DNA of 8,853 bases from an uncultured Alphaproteobacteria bacterium (GCA_903831485.1 CAIKXW010000388.1:1-8853), one strand, 5' to 3'; shown: positions 1 to 6,153, counted from the stretch's first letter. Program-made: numbers and translations. Notes: generated by a model from the sequence alone, not told the origin.

Positions 1-176
1 CCGCCGAACACGGTGGCGGCAAGGCCAACCACGCCCGGCGTACGGGTGTTGGCGCCGATGGCGATGCCGATCCAGACGACGATGGCGAGAACGGCGAACG
101 CAAGAAAGGCCGCACGCATCGCGTCGCCCCCCGAGCTCTCCCTCGCCTGTGCCTGCTGTGTCCCGCCCTGCGTCAT
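1..176 (-). CDS. N-terminus of a small membrane protein, runs off the left edge
   Basis: Reading leftward, an ATG at 174-176 opens a frame that stays open to the window edge (58 complete codons seen). The first 19 residues are polar and Gln/Gly-rich. A second in-frame ATG at 117-119 is followed directly by a strongly hydrophobic stretch (MRAAFLAFAVLAIVVWIGIA), which looks like one transmembrane helix or a signal anchor. A further hydrophobic run (GVVGLAATVFGG) is cut by the edge, so the whole protein could be multi-spanning. Either ATG could be the true start; the later one would begin right at the helix. The gene is divergent from the symporter at 367. I do not recognise the family, and too little is visible to assign a function. 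Confidence 0.5.
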   Translation of the reverse strand, partial: MTQGGTQQAQARESSGGDAMRAAFLAFAVLAIVVWIGIAIGANTRTPGVVGLAATVFG

Positions 177-307
177 TCCGGGCCTTTATAGACCAGGTCG
201 GCGGCAATGCGAACTGTATCCCGATCCTCGCATTCGCTGCATGCCGGTCTGGCGCCTGCGCGGGTTGTGGCGCGAGCAGCGATTTCCCTGCTAGCCTCGC
301 GCTGCTT

Positions 308-359
308 TCCGGGGCCAGTCTCCGGGGCAGTATCTTGGGTCAGGCATCCGGGGCTGGAG
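308..359. repeat. 13-bp-spaced TCCGGGGC direct repeats before the symporter
   Basis: The octamer TCCGGGGC occurs exactly at 308, 321 and 347, that is at spacings of 13 and 26 bp. A degenerate unit with GGG and C in register sits at 334. The block therefore reads as four imperfect 13-bp units. The last unit carries the GGAG (356-359) that serves as ribosome binding site, 7 nt before the symporter ATG at 367. The rest of the 190-bp divergent gap (177-366) shows no clear promoter; GCTAGC at 290-295 resembles part of a Caulobacter-type -10 but has no well-spaced -35. The repeats could be a regulator-binding array or a chance product of GC-rich sequence. Confidence 0.35.
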
Positions 360-366
360 TTCGTGC

Positions 367-1632
367 ATGTTGAAATGGCTCAGCGTCATCACGCTGCTGG
401 CGCTGGCGGCTGGCGTGGCCGTGGGCGCGTGGGGGGCGTCGTCGGGCGATCCGAACATCACCGGCCTGCTCACGCAGGTTGGCCATGTCGGCGACCTCTG
501 GCTCAATCTCCTGCGCATGACGGTGATCCCGCTGGTGTTCTCGCTGCTTGTGACGGGCGTCGCCTCGGTCGCGGACGCTGCTTCAAGCGGCAGGGTCGCG
601 GCGCGGGCGATCTTCGTCTTCGGCGTCCTGCTGGTCTCGGCGACGACGTTTGCCTGCCTGGTCTTTCCGCTGCTGCTGTCGCTTGTCCCGGTTGATCCGA
701 CGGCGGCGGCGAGCTTCATCGCGCGCGCCGGTGACCAGACCGTGCAGGCCGCATCCCCGCCGACGATTGGCGAATGGCTGGCGGCGCTTGCGCCGGGCAA
801 TGCCGTCGCAGCCGCCGCCGAGGGCGCGATCCTGCCGCTCGTGGTGTTCGCACTGTTCTTCGGGTTTGCCGCGACGCAGCTGCCAGCCGCGCAGCGCGCA
901 CCGATGGTGGCGTTCTTCCGGGCGGTCGCCGACACGATGATCATCATCGTGCGCTGGGTTCTGCTCGCGGCCCCGCTTGGCGTCTTTGCGCTGGCGCTTG
1001 GCGTCGGGCTGACGGCGGGCGTCGGGATCGCGGGACTGATCCTGCACTACATCGTGCTCGTCTCGGCGGTGACAGCGGCCATCGTGCCGATCGCGTTTCT
1101 CTTCGCCTTCATCTGGGGCGGGGCGAACCCGGCGCGGTTCATCAATGCGACGGCGCCAGTGCTCGCGGTTGCAATCTCCAGCCGATCCTCGCTGGCGTCC
1201 CTGCCGCTCATGGTCGAACGCGCGCGCGATGCGATGGGAACGCCGGAGCGGGTTGCCAACCTCGTCCTGCCGATGGCGGTCGCGGTGTTCCGGATGACCA
1301 GCCCTGTGGCCAATCTTGGCGTCGTTTTCTTCTGCGCGTCCGTGTTCGGCGTCCAGCTTTCGCCCGGCGCCATCATCGTCGGCGGGCTTGTGGCGATAGC
1401 GATCAGCATCGGCTCGGTTGGCTTGCCGGGGGAGATTTCATTCATCGCCAGCGTTGCGCCTATCTCGATGGCGATGGGCGTGCCGATCGAGTTGCTGGGT
1501 CTGCTTGTCGCGGTGGAGGCGGTGCCAGACATCTTCCGCACGGTGGGCAATGTATCGGGCGACATGGCGGCGACACAGATCGTCGCGAAGAACCAGCCCG
1601 CGACTATCCCGCCGGAGCAGGCGGCCGCCTGA
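367..1632 (+). CDS. Dicarboxylate/amino-acid:cation symporter (DAACS/GltP-DctA family)
   Basis: A 421-residue inner-membrane transporter of the sodium/proton:dicarboxylate family, whose members import glutamate, aspartate or C4-dicarboxylates by cation symport. Evidence is many hydrophobic segments, the serine-rich re-entrant loop SSRSSLASLP at 271-280, and a C-terminal signature PDIFRTVGNVSGD at 387-399. That signature matches archaeal GltPh, with the substrate- and cation-site residues in register: D388, R391, N395 and D399 for GltPh D394, R397, N401 and D405. Oddly, the TM7 motif NMDGT of the classical family is replaced by FRMTSP (308-313), placing this in a divergent subfamily of unknown substrate and coupling ion. 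The start is supported by GGAG 7 nt upstream. Its 3' end overlaps the convergent hydrolase by 29 bp. Family assignment is firm; substrate is unknown. Confidence 0.9.
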   Translation: MLKWLSVITLLALAAGVAVGAWGASSGDPNITGLLTQVGHVGDLWLNLLRMTVIPLVFSLLVTGVASVADAASSGRVAARAIFVFGVLLVSATTFACLVFPLLLSLVPVDPTAAASFIARAGDQTVQAASPPTIGEWLAALAPGNAVAAAAEGAILPLVVFALFFGFAATQLPAAQRAPMVAFFRAVADTMIIIVRWVLLAAPLGVFALALGVGLTAGVGIAGLILHYIVLVSAVTAAIVPIAFLFAFIWGGANPARFINATAPVLAVAISSRSSLASLPLMVERARDAMGTPERVANLVLPMAVAVFRMTSPVANLGVVFFCASVFGVQLSPGAIIVGGLVAIAISIGSVGLPGEISFIASVAPISMAMGVPIELLGLLVAVEAVPDIFRTVGNVSGDMAATQIVAKNQPATIPPEQAAA

Positions 1633-2647
1633 CAACGCGGCTGGCGGCAAGCACTTCGTCCACGGCGGCTGCGACCATGTCTGGCCGGTGGAAGAAGAAG
1701 GCGTGGTTGGATTCGGGCACGATCTGCAGCCGCCCACGGCTCGACCATGTGGCGAGGTCCGCCTGCAGGCGGCGCCACACGATCTCGCTTTCGGGCGTGT
1801 CGGACCCGGCGACGAGGCCATCGGCGGATAGCAGATAGGCATCGTGCGCATCGGCGCGCTTGCGGGCTTGCGTCTGCTGCGGCAGTTCGCGCGCGAGCAC
1901 GACCACGGGCCAGTTCTGCAAATCGCGATGCTTGCCGGCTTCCGTCATGGTTGCTGAACGCTGACGCGCCTCGCGCGCGTTGGCCTCGGCGGATTTGGGA
2001 TAGAAGGCGTTCACCGTTTCCGCGATTGCGGGGTCGGCCGGATAGTCGGAGAGCCGCATCAGGCCCGTCCACTTGAAGGCGAGGGCAAGCTCCTGCGCGG
2101 GCGAGACATAGTCGCCAACGCTCAGCCCCGCTTGCCTGAACTTCGCCTCCTGGTCCGGATGGGATGAGTCCGCGAACACCATGCCCGCGATCTCGTCCTT
2201 GTAGAGCCCGGCGAAGATCATGCTGTAGAGACCGCCGCGTGAATGCGAGACCAGAACGTAGGGTCCGCTCTCGCCTGCCGCATCGAGGGCTGCGTGCAGG
2301 TCGCGCGCGACTTCTTCAGGTGTGAAGGCGTCGCTGGCCGGATCGCTCCAGAGAATGCCCGCGCGGCTGTAGGCGCAGGCGCGCGACTTCTGCGAGACCT
2401 GTTGCATCACCGGCTGCCAGCCCAGTGCGCCCATCAGGTCGCCGCCGGACTGGAAGACGACGGTGGGCGAGCCTGTGCCGCGGCAGTCGATGTGGATGCG
2501 TCGCTCGTCTTCGACCGCGACGAGCTTGCCGGGGGCTGGATGCTCGCGCACAGCCTGCGCCTCGTACATGCTCTCGCAGGCGCAGAGGGCGAGCGCTGCG
2601 AGCGCTGCTGCAAATGCCCAACCCGACTGGCGCTGGCCTGCCTTCAT
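1604..2647 (-). CDS. Alpha/beta-hydrolase, putative lipoprotein
   Basis: A 347-residue alpha/beta-hydrolase-fold protein when started at the ATG at 2645-2647. This start puts a charged n-region and hydrophobic helix before LCAC, an acceptable lipobox with Cys24 as the lipidated residue, so the enzyme is probably membrane-anchored on the periplasmic side. The nucleophile is Ser136 in VSHSRGG (S-x-S-x-G rather than G-x-S-x-G). The strand motif GMVFADSSHPDQ is typical of this hydrolase group, and the likely catalytic His is H315 in SNHAFFFHRPD; the acid residue is not clear. An upstream in-frame GTG at 2681-2683 would add 12 residues and spoil the signal peptide, so I reject it, although the ribosome binding site before the ATG is weak. 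Substrate (ester, lactone or peptide) cannot be told. It overlaps the convergent symporter by 29 bp. Confidence 0.85.
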   Translation of the reverse strand: MKAGQRQSGWAFAAALAALALCACESMYEAQAVREHPAPGKLVAVEDERRIHIDCRGTGSPTVVFQSGGDLMGALGWQPVMQQVSQKSRACAYSRAGILWSDPASDAFTPEEVARDLHAALDAAGESGPYVLVSHSRGGLYSMIFAGLYKDEIAGMVFADSSHPDQEAKFRQAGLSVGDYVSPAQELALAFKWTGLMRLSDYPADPAIAETVNAFYPKSAEANAREARQRSATMTEAGKHRDLQNWPVVVLARELPQQTQARKRADAHDAYLLSADGLVAGSDTPESEIVWRRLQADLATWSSRGRLQIVPESNHAFFFHRPDMVAAAVDEVLAASRVVRRPPAPAG

Positions 2648-2731
2648 CGGGGTATTCTTAGGCGCCGCGAAAGCTGGCGCCACATCACAATCGGTAAATG
2701 TCGGGCAGGAAGCGCAGCCCGGAAAGCAGAA

Positions 2732-2754
2732 CGGGCGCCCTTGAGGGGCGCCCG
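2732..2754 (-). terminator. GC hairpin after the secreted-protein pair
   Basis: A 9-bp perfect stem (CGGGCGCCC at 2732-2740 with GGGCGCCCG at 2746-2754) has a 5-nt loop. Leftward it lies 28 nt beyond the stop of the secreted protein at 2783-3136, and is followed by a modest T-rich run (GTTCTGCTTTCC). It probably ends transcription of the paralogue pair before the hydrolase, making the hydrolase a separate unit. The U-tract is imperfect, so termination may be partial. Confidence 0.6.
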
Positions 2755-2782
2755 CCGCAGTTTCAGCCGAAGAGGCTGGAAC

Positions 2783-3136
2783 CTATTTCACGGTGATCTC
2801 GATCTCGCCGATCGTCGGATCGGTGATCTTGAACTTGTCGCCGGACTTCTGGCCGTCCGGGTAGGTGAAGCAGGTGTTGTCCTGTCCGACAGCAGGAGCC
2901 GTCAGGCAGAGCTTCGAGCCGTCGACCTTGTAGGTGCCTTCATACTGGCCGTCGAAGCCAGAGAAGGTGCCGTCCGCCTTGTAGGTGACGTCGCCGGTGA
3001 CGCCCATCGAGGCCACGTTCATCGTGACGCCTTTTTCGAGCACCAGCGCGACCGTGTCCGACGGCGCCGACTGCGCGAGGGCAGGGGCGGCGGCGAGGGC
3101 CACAGCGGCGGCCAGCAGTGTTTTCATGCTTTTCAT
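2783..3136 (-). CDS. Small secreted protein, paralogue A
   Basis: A 117-residue protein of unknown function. It opens with a Sec signal peptide (MKSMKTLLAAAVALAAAPALA) with likely cleavage after Ala21, leaving a mature domain of about 96 residues in the periplasm or outside. The start at 3136 is preceded by GGGAGAAG about 4-5 nt upstream. The core carries PSDTV, EKGV, YKADGTFSGFDG, GTYKVDG, KLC and YPDGQKSGD. C77 and C89 (C-x11-C) could form a disulfide. The DGT and GTY turns suggest a small beta-sheet domain. It is about half identical by eye to the protein at 3231-3569, from which it is separated by 94 bp on the same strand, so the two arose by tandem duplication and are probably co-transcribed. 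I do not recognise a named family. Confidence 0.8.
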   Translation of the reverse strand: MKSMKTLLAAAVALAAAPALAQSAPSDTVALVLEKGVTMNVASMGVTGDVTYKADGTFSGFDGQYEGTYKVDGSKLCLTAPAVGQDNTCFTYPDGQKSGDKFKITDPTIGEIEITVK

Positions 3137-3158
3137 GTGTCTTCTCCCAGACCCCTCA

Positions 3159-3194
3159 ACTTGATGGTGTCAAGTCGCAGTGAACCTCGACTTG
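3159..3194 (-). other. Overlapping inverted repeats between the two paralogues
   Basis: Two hairpins share an arm in the 94-bp spacer. ACTTGA (3159-3164) pairs with TCAAGT (3170-3175) over a 5-nt loop. CAAGTCG (3171-3177) pairs with CGACTTG (3188-3194) over 10 nt. They cannot both form. GAACCT is also repeated at 3182 and 3195. There is no U-tract, so this is not an obvious intrinsic terminator. It may set the relative expression of the paralogues by RNA folding or processing, or bind a protein ahead of paralogue A. Confidence 0.35.
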
Positions 3195-3230
3195 GAACCT
3201 CAGGCAAGAGGGCAGGTGCAGCTCCGCAGA

Positions 3231-3569
3231 TTAGCGAATCGTCACCTGCATCGCGCCCATGTCGGACGTGAGCTCGAACGTGTCGCCGGATTTCTTGCCG
3301 TCCGGATAGGCTTGGCACTGGTCGACCATGCCGAAAGCCTCGACGGTGATGCAGAGCTTGTTGCCATCCGTCTTGTAGGTGCCGGCGAACATGCCGTCGA
3401 AGCCGGAGAACGTGCCGTCGGGCTTGTACTCGATCGTCCCCACATTGCCCTGGACGTCCATGCTGACGCCTTTCTCGACGACGGCCTTCACCGTGTCCGA
3501 GGGCGGTTCCTGTGCGATGGCCGGCGCGGCGATCATGGCGGCGGCGAAAAGCGCAAGTCGAAGTTTCAA
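3231..3569 (-). CDS. Small secreted protein, paralogue B (TTG start)
   Basis: A 112-residue secreted protein of unknown function and the first gene of the tandem pair. The frame is open far upstream, but the signal peptide MKLRLALFAAAMIAAPAIA (cleavage after Ala19) fixes the start at TTG 3567-3569, which is preceded at 6 nt by the perfect ribosome binding site GGGAGGA. The only nearer alternative, an in-frame GTG at 3582-3584, would overlap that site. The mature domain shares PSDTV, VEKGV, YKPDGTFSGFDG, GTYKTDG, KLC and YPDGKKSGD with paralogue A, and has the same Cys spacing (C73, C85). Both copies look intact, with conserved core and diverged ends, which argues for two retained functions rather than recent duplication. 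It is divergent from trmD, whose start is 127 bp away. Confidence 0.82.
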   Translation of the reverse strand: MKLRLALFAAAMIAAPAIAQEPPSDTVKAVVEKGVSMDVQGNVGTIEYKPDGTFSGFDGMFAGTYKTDGNKLCITVEAFGMVDQCQAYPDGKKSGDTFELTSDMGAMQVTIR

Positions 3570-3575
3570 GGGTTG

Positions 3576-3582
3576 TCCTCCC
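3576..3582 (-). promoter_or_regulatory. Strong ribosome binding site that decides a TTG start
   Basis: Leftward the sequence reads GGGAGGA, then 6 nt, then TTG. This is among the best Shine-Dalgarno matches in the window and selects the TTG at 3567-3569 as the start of paralogue B. No in-frame ATG lies near it. An out-of-frame ATG just upstream of the site leads to a stop after six codons. Confidence 0.7.
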
Positions 3583-3603
3583 ACATGGTTGATCTGAAAA
3601 TTT

Positions 3604-3621
3604 GGAAACCTATGAGTTTCC
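3604..3621. promoter_or_regulatory. Inverted repeat in the trmD / paralogue B divergent region
   Basis: GGAAAC (3604-3609) and GTTTCC (3616-3621) form perfect 6-bp arms around a 6-nt spacer. The element sits 35-52 bp before the TTG of paralogue B and 76-93 bp before trmD, a position suited to an operator for either direction. The right half extends into an 11-bp copy (ATGAGTTTCCG, 3612-3622) of the trmD start at 3697. No clear -35/-10 pair is visible in the 127-bp gap. Confidence 0.3.
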
Positions 3622-3696
3622 GATACCACCGTTCCGGCTTCGCCAAAAGAGGGCTTCTGCAGGTGCAATCGGCGACGCCCCGCGCTAACGGGACGA

Positions 3697-4422
3697 ATGA
3701 GTTTCCGCGCCACATGCCTTACGCTTTTTCCCGAAGCCTTCCCCGGCATTCTCGGCGTGTCGATCGTCGGCAACGCATTGCGACAGGGGATATGGGAGAT
3801 CGAGGCCGTCGACATCAGGACATTCGGCATCGGCAAGCATCGCACAGTGGACGATACCCCTTCAGGCGGTGGGGCCGGCATGGTGATGCGGGCGGATGTG
3901 GCGGCGGCTGCGATCGACAGCATCGCGCAGGATGGGCGGCCGCGCATCTATCTGTCGCCGCGTGGAAAGCCGCTGGACCAGAAGCGGGTCCGCGAACTGG
4001 CGGCCGGGCCCGGGGTCATTCTCCTGTGCGGCCGGTTCGAGGGGCTCGACGAGCGGGTGATCGAGGCGAGGGGACTGGAGGAAGTCTCGGTAGGCGATTT
4101 CGTGCTGGCAGGGGGAGAGGTCGCCGCGCAGGCCCTGCTGGAAGCCTGCATCAGACTGTTGCCTGGCGTAGCGGGGAATGCCGAGAGCCTGGCGGAAGAG
4201 AGCTTCGAGGCGGGGCTGCTGGAGCATCCGCACTATACCCGGCCTCAGGTCTGGGAGGATCGCGAGATTCCCGCGGTGTTAACCTCTGGCGATCACGCAA
4301 AGGTCGCGGCCTGGCGACGAAATCAGGCCGAGGAGTTGACTAAAGCCAGAAGACCCGATTTATACGCCGCTTTCCGGGAAGCCTCCCCTCAGCGGGGGAA
4401 GGCGGCGAAACCCCGCGACTGA
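3697..4422 (+). CDS. trmD: tRNA (guanine-37-N1)-methyltransferase TrmD
   Basis: TrmD transfers a methyl group from S-adenosylmethionine to N1 of G37 next to the anticodon, preventing +1 frameshifting; it works as a dimer in the cytoplasm. The 241 residues carry the family motifs in order: LFPEAF (10-15), [17 protein letters not shown] (48-64), the trefoil-knot SAM site YLSPRG (85-90), [11 protein letters not shown] (111-121), [11 protein letters not shown] (131-141), [10 protein letters not shown] (178-187) and [14 protein letters not shown] (195-208). R153 matches E. coli R154, while the position of the proposed general base D169 is Glu (E168). The length is normal. The start has only a weak GGGA before it, but the preceding frame gives no better ATG. 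rplS follows after 12 nt as an operon partner; rimM and rpsP, often upstream, are not in the window. Confidence 0.97.
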   Translation: MSFRATCLTLFPEAFPGILGVSIVGNALRQGIWEIEAVDIRTFGIGKHRTVDDTPSGGGAGMVMRADVAAAAIDSIAQDGRPRIYLSPRGKPLDQKRVRELAAGPGVILLCGRFEGLDERVIEARGLEEVSVGDFVLAGGEVAAQALLEACIRLLPGVAGNAESLAEESFEAGLLEHPHYTRPQVWEDREIPAVLTSGDHAKVAAWRRNQAEELTKARRPDLYAAFREASPQRGKAAKPRD

Positions 4423-4434
4423 AAGACCTGATCC

Positions 4435-4824
4435 ATGGCCGCTCACCTGATCCAGACCCTCGAGCGCGAGGAAATCGCCCGCGTCACCGAAGGCAAGAAA
4501 ATCCCCGACTTCGCGCCCGGCGACACGCTGCGCGTCAACGTGAAGATCAAGGAAGGCGACCGCGAGCGCATCCAGGGCTTCGAGGGCCTCTGCATCGCCC
4601 GCGCCGGCGCCGGCGTGAACGAGAATTTCACGGTGCGCAAACTCTCCTTCGGCGAAGGCGTCGAGCGGGTGTTCCCTCTGAATTCGCCGTCGGTCGACTC
4701 GATCGAAGTGCGCCGCAGGGGCAAGGTTCGCCGCGCCAAGCTTTACTACCTGCGTGGCCGCACCGGCAAACGCGCCCGCATCGCCGAGAAGCTGGGCGGC
4801 GCGAAGGAAATCACCGAGGGCTGA
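4435..4824 (+). CDS. rplS: 50S ribosomal protein L19
   Basis: A 129-residue L19, a large-subunit protein at the 30S-50S interface. The sequence is canonical: [20 protein letters not shown] (26-45), [48 protein letters not shown] and [16 protein letters not shown] at the C-terminal end. The length matches the family in alphaproteobacteria. It starts 12 nt after trmD with no strong ribosome binding site of its own, which fits translation coupled to the upstream gene. A strong terminator follows 36 nt after the stop. Confidence 0.98.
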   Translation: MAAHLIQTLEREEIARVTEGKKIPDFAPGDTLRVNVKIKEGDRERIQGFEGLCIARAGAGVNENFTVRKLSFGEGVERVFPLNSPSVDSIEVRRRGKVRRAKLYYLRGRTGKRARIAEKLGGAKEITEG

Positions 4825-4860
4825 TTTTCCCCAGTTCGAAATTGAAGATTAGAAATTGAA

Positions 4861-4894
4861 ACCGCCGGCCCTCACAGGCCGGCGGTTTTGTTTT
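4861..4894. terminator. Intrinsic terminator after rplS, probably bidirectional
   Basis: A 10-bp perfect GC-rich stem (ACCGCCGGCC at 4861-4870 with GGCCGGCGGT at 4877-4886) with the 6-nt loop CTCACA is followed by TTTTGTTTT, ending the trmD-rplS transcript. On the other strand the stem is followed by a T-rich run (TTCAATTTCTAATCTTC), so it can also end tonB, whose stop is at 4912. The T-rich flank contains the 9-bp direct repeat GAAATTGAA at 4838 and 4852. Confidence 0.9.
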
Positions 4895-4911
4895 GGGCTC
4901 GGCGTTCACCG

Positions 4912-5559
4912 CTACGCGTCGCGCAGATTCCACTCATAGATGACGCTGTGGCCGCAGACATCCCGGGCGGCGCCGTTGATCCTGGCGGGCGTGAAGCGCT
5001 CGCCGCGGATCCATTTGGCGGCGGCGTCGTCGAGACGGGCGTGACCGCTTGAGCGTGCAACCTTCACTGACGTGACGCGTCCGTTCGCGGCAATGCACAC
5101 ATCAAGTTGCGTCGCGCCCTGTTCGCCGGCGCGTTGCGAGGCGGTGGGGTAGGCGGGCTTGTCGCTCGCGATCAGCTTGGGCGCAGAGCGCGACTGGATC
5201 GGCGCGGGCGCCGGCGTCACGAGGACGGGATCCGGAATCGGAACCGGGTCAGCGACGGGCGCGGTGATCACCGGGAGTTCTTCCGGCACAAAGTCGATTT
5301 CGGGCGCGACGAGCGGGGGAGGCGTGGGCGGGGCAGGCGTGTCTTCAACCTCCTCCACGACAGGCGGTGGCTCGATCTCCTCGACCACTGGCGGCGCGGG
5401 CGGTTCGATGAAGACGAGTTCGGAGGAGACGCGTTCCATCTTCCCGGCGTTGAAATTCATCGCGGTGAAGAGTCCGCCCATGCCGACAGTCAGCGCGACA
5501 GCGGCGGCTGCGCCGAAGGCCTGCGTGCGTTTGCCCTGCTTGTGGGTCTGAACGTACAT
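4912..5559 (-). CDS. tonB: TonB-family energy transducer
   Basis: A 215-residue TonB-type protein that couples the inner-membrane proton motive force to outer-membrane TonB-dependent receptors. Layout: short cytoplasmic N-terminus, one membrane anchor at about 14-36, a Pro/Glu/Val-rich periplasmic spacer at about 52-121 (EPPAPPVVEEIEPPPVVEEV and similar), and a C-terminal TonB domain at about 136-212 with YPTASQRAGEQGATQLDVCI, the SSG-LDDAA core and RGERFTPARINGAARD. C155 and C202 lie within the domain and could form a disulfide. The start ATG at 5557-5559 follows GGAGGAGG by 7 nt. The frame stays open upstream to 6159 without a stop, but codon use collapses between 5560 and about 5780, so I do not extend it. 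No exbB or exbD is adjacent, so it must use partners encoded elsewhere. Confidence 0.88.
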   Translation of the reverse strand: MYVQTHKQGKRTQAFGAAAAVALTVGMGGLFTAMNFNAGKMERVSSELVFIEPPAPPVVEEIEPPPVVEEVEDTPAPPTPPPLVAPEIDFVPEELPVITAPVADPVPIPDPVLVTPAPAPIQSRSAPKLIASDKPAYPTASQRAGEQGATQLDVCIAANGRVTSVKVARSSGHARLDDAAAKWIRGERFTPARINGAARDVCGHSVIYEWNLRDA

Positions 5560-5601
5560 GATGGAGCCTCCTCCGTTGCGGATGAGGGGCGTGTCCCACT
5601 T

Positions 5602-5624
5602 GTCCGTATATTCAATATGGGGAC
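5602..5624. promoter_or_regulatory. 23-bp AT-centred dyad before tonB, candidate operator
   Basis: A symmetric element centred on 5613: GTCC (5602-5605), two unpaired bases, the perfect palindrome ATATTCAATAT (5608-5618), two unpaired bases, and GGAC (5621-5624). Nine of eleven base pairs across the centre match. It lies 43-65 nt upstream of the tonB start and stands out as AT-rich in GC-rich DNA. It does not match a classic Fur box that I can recognise. The rest of 5560-5780 is poor in coding signal and holds no convincing promoter. Confidence 0.45.
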
Positions 5625-5780
5625 CGGCAAGTCTGGCCCCATGGCTTTGCGCATATGAAACGCAGCGCTGCTCCAGCGGGTTCCGGTGTTGGACTGTAGG
5701 GAATGTGGCGTCCGCGTGGGGAATGCGGCGGGAATGTGATGCTTGCGAGTATGTCCGGGTACGGACAACCGCAAGCGGCC

Positions 5781-6153
5781 TCAGAGGCGCGTGAGCGCTG
5801 AGGTGGCGGGGAGCGGGGAGTCGTGGGAGGGCCGCATGCGTGGCGTTCGAATCGAGGCGGGTGCGGTCATCGTGGCGCAGCATGTCGGCGAAGGTCTGCG
5901 AGGTCGCGCGCAGGTCCGCGATCGCCAGGCCAAAAGGCTCGAAGCGCGGCAGGAATTCGGCCCAGCATGTGATGGCGGGGAGTTGTTCGTGCGGGACGAT
6001 GCGCACATTCCAGGCGAGGGCGCGGAAGGCCCGGCGCCAGAGCGCGTGGCGGAGTTTGGCTTCGGCGAGCGGAAGCATGAGCGTCCGGTGCTCATAGGGC
6101 GCTGGGGCGATCCGTCTTACGCGCATGGCCTTGCGACTGTTGGCGATCACCAT
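5781..6153 (-). CDS. Possible uncharacterised protein with unresolved 3' end (apparent frameshift)
   Basis: Leftward from an ATG at 6151-6153 (an in-frame GTG lies at 6157-6159) about 105 codons have strongly coding-like use: roughly 84% G/C at third positions, against about 70% for the overlapping rightward frame. The protein is basic and Trp/Phe-containing (LAEAKLRHALWRRAFRALAW, then AEFLPRFEPFGLAIADLR), with no signal peptide or membrane segment. I do not recognise it. In this frame there is no stop before tonB. Near 5840 the high G/C third-position signal moves to the frame that ends at the TGA at 5781-5783 (RMRPSHDSPLPATSALTRL), suggesting a one-base shift. It may be a broken gene, a sequencing error, or not a gene at all. 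No ribosome binding site at normal spacing is seen. Confidence 0.35.

Noticed and set aside
275..306. AGCAGCG / CGCTGCT inverted repeat upstream of the symporter
   Set aside because: A 7-bp arm with an 18-nt spacer is expected by chance at this base composition.
774..2072. Long frames inside and opposite the symporter and hydrolase
   Set aside because: The symporter and hydrolase have clear family motifs and ribosome binding or signal-peptide support; the other frames have none.
2661..2681. Two GGCGCC copies flanking 9 nt just before the hydrolase start
   Set aside because: GGCGCC is self-complementary and frequent in GC-rich DNA; I see nothing to show that it acts as a control hairpin.
3180..4343. 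A 387-codon rightward frame overlapping paralogue B and trmD
   Set aside because: It runs antisense to one clear gene and out of frame with another; the Arg/Gly-rich composition is that of a shadow frame.
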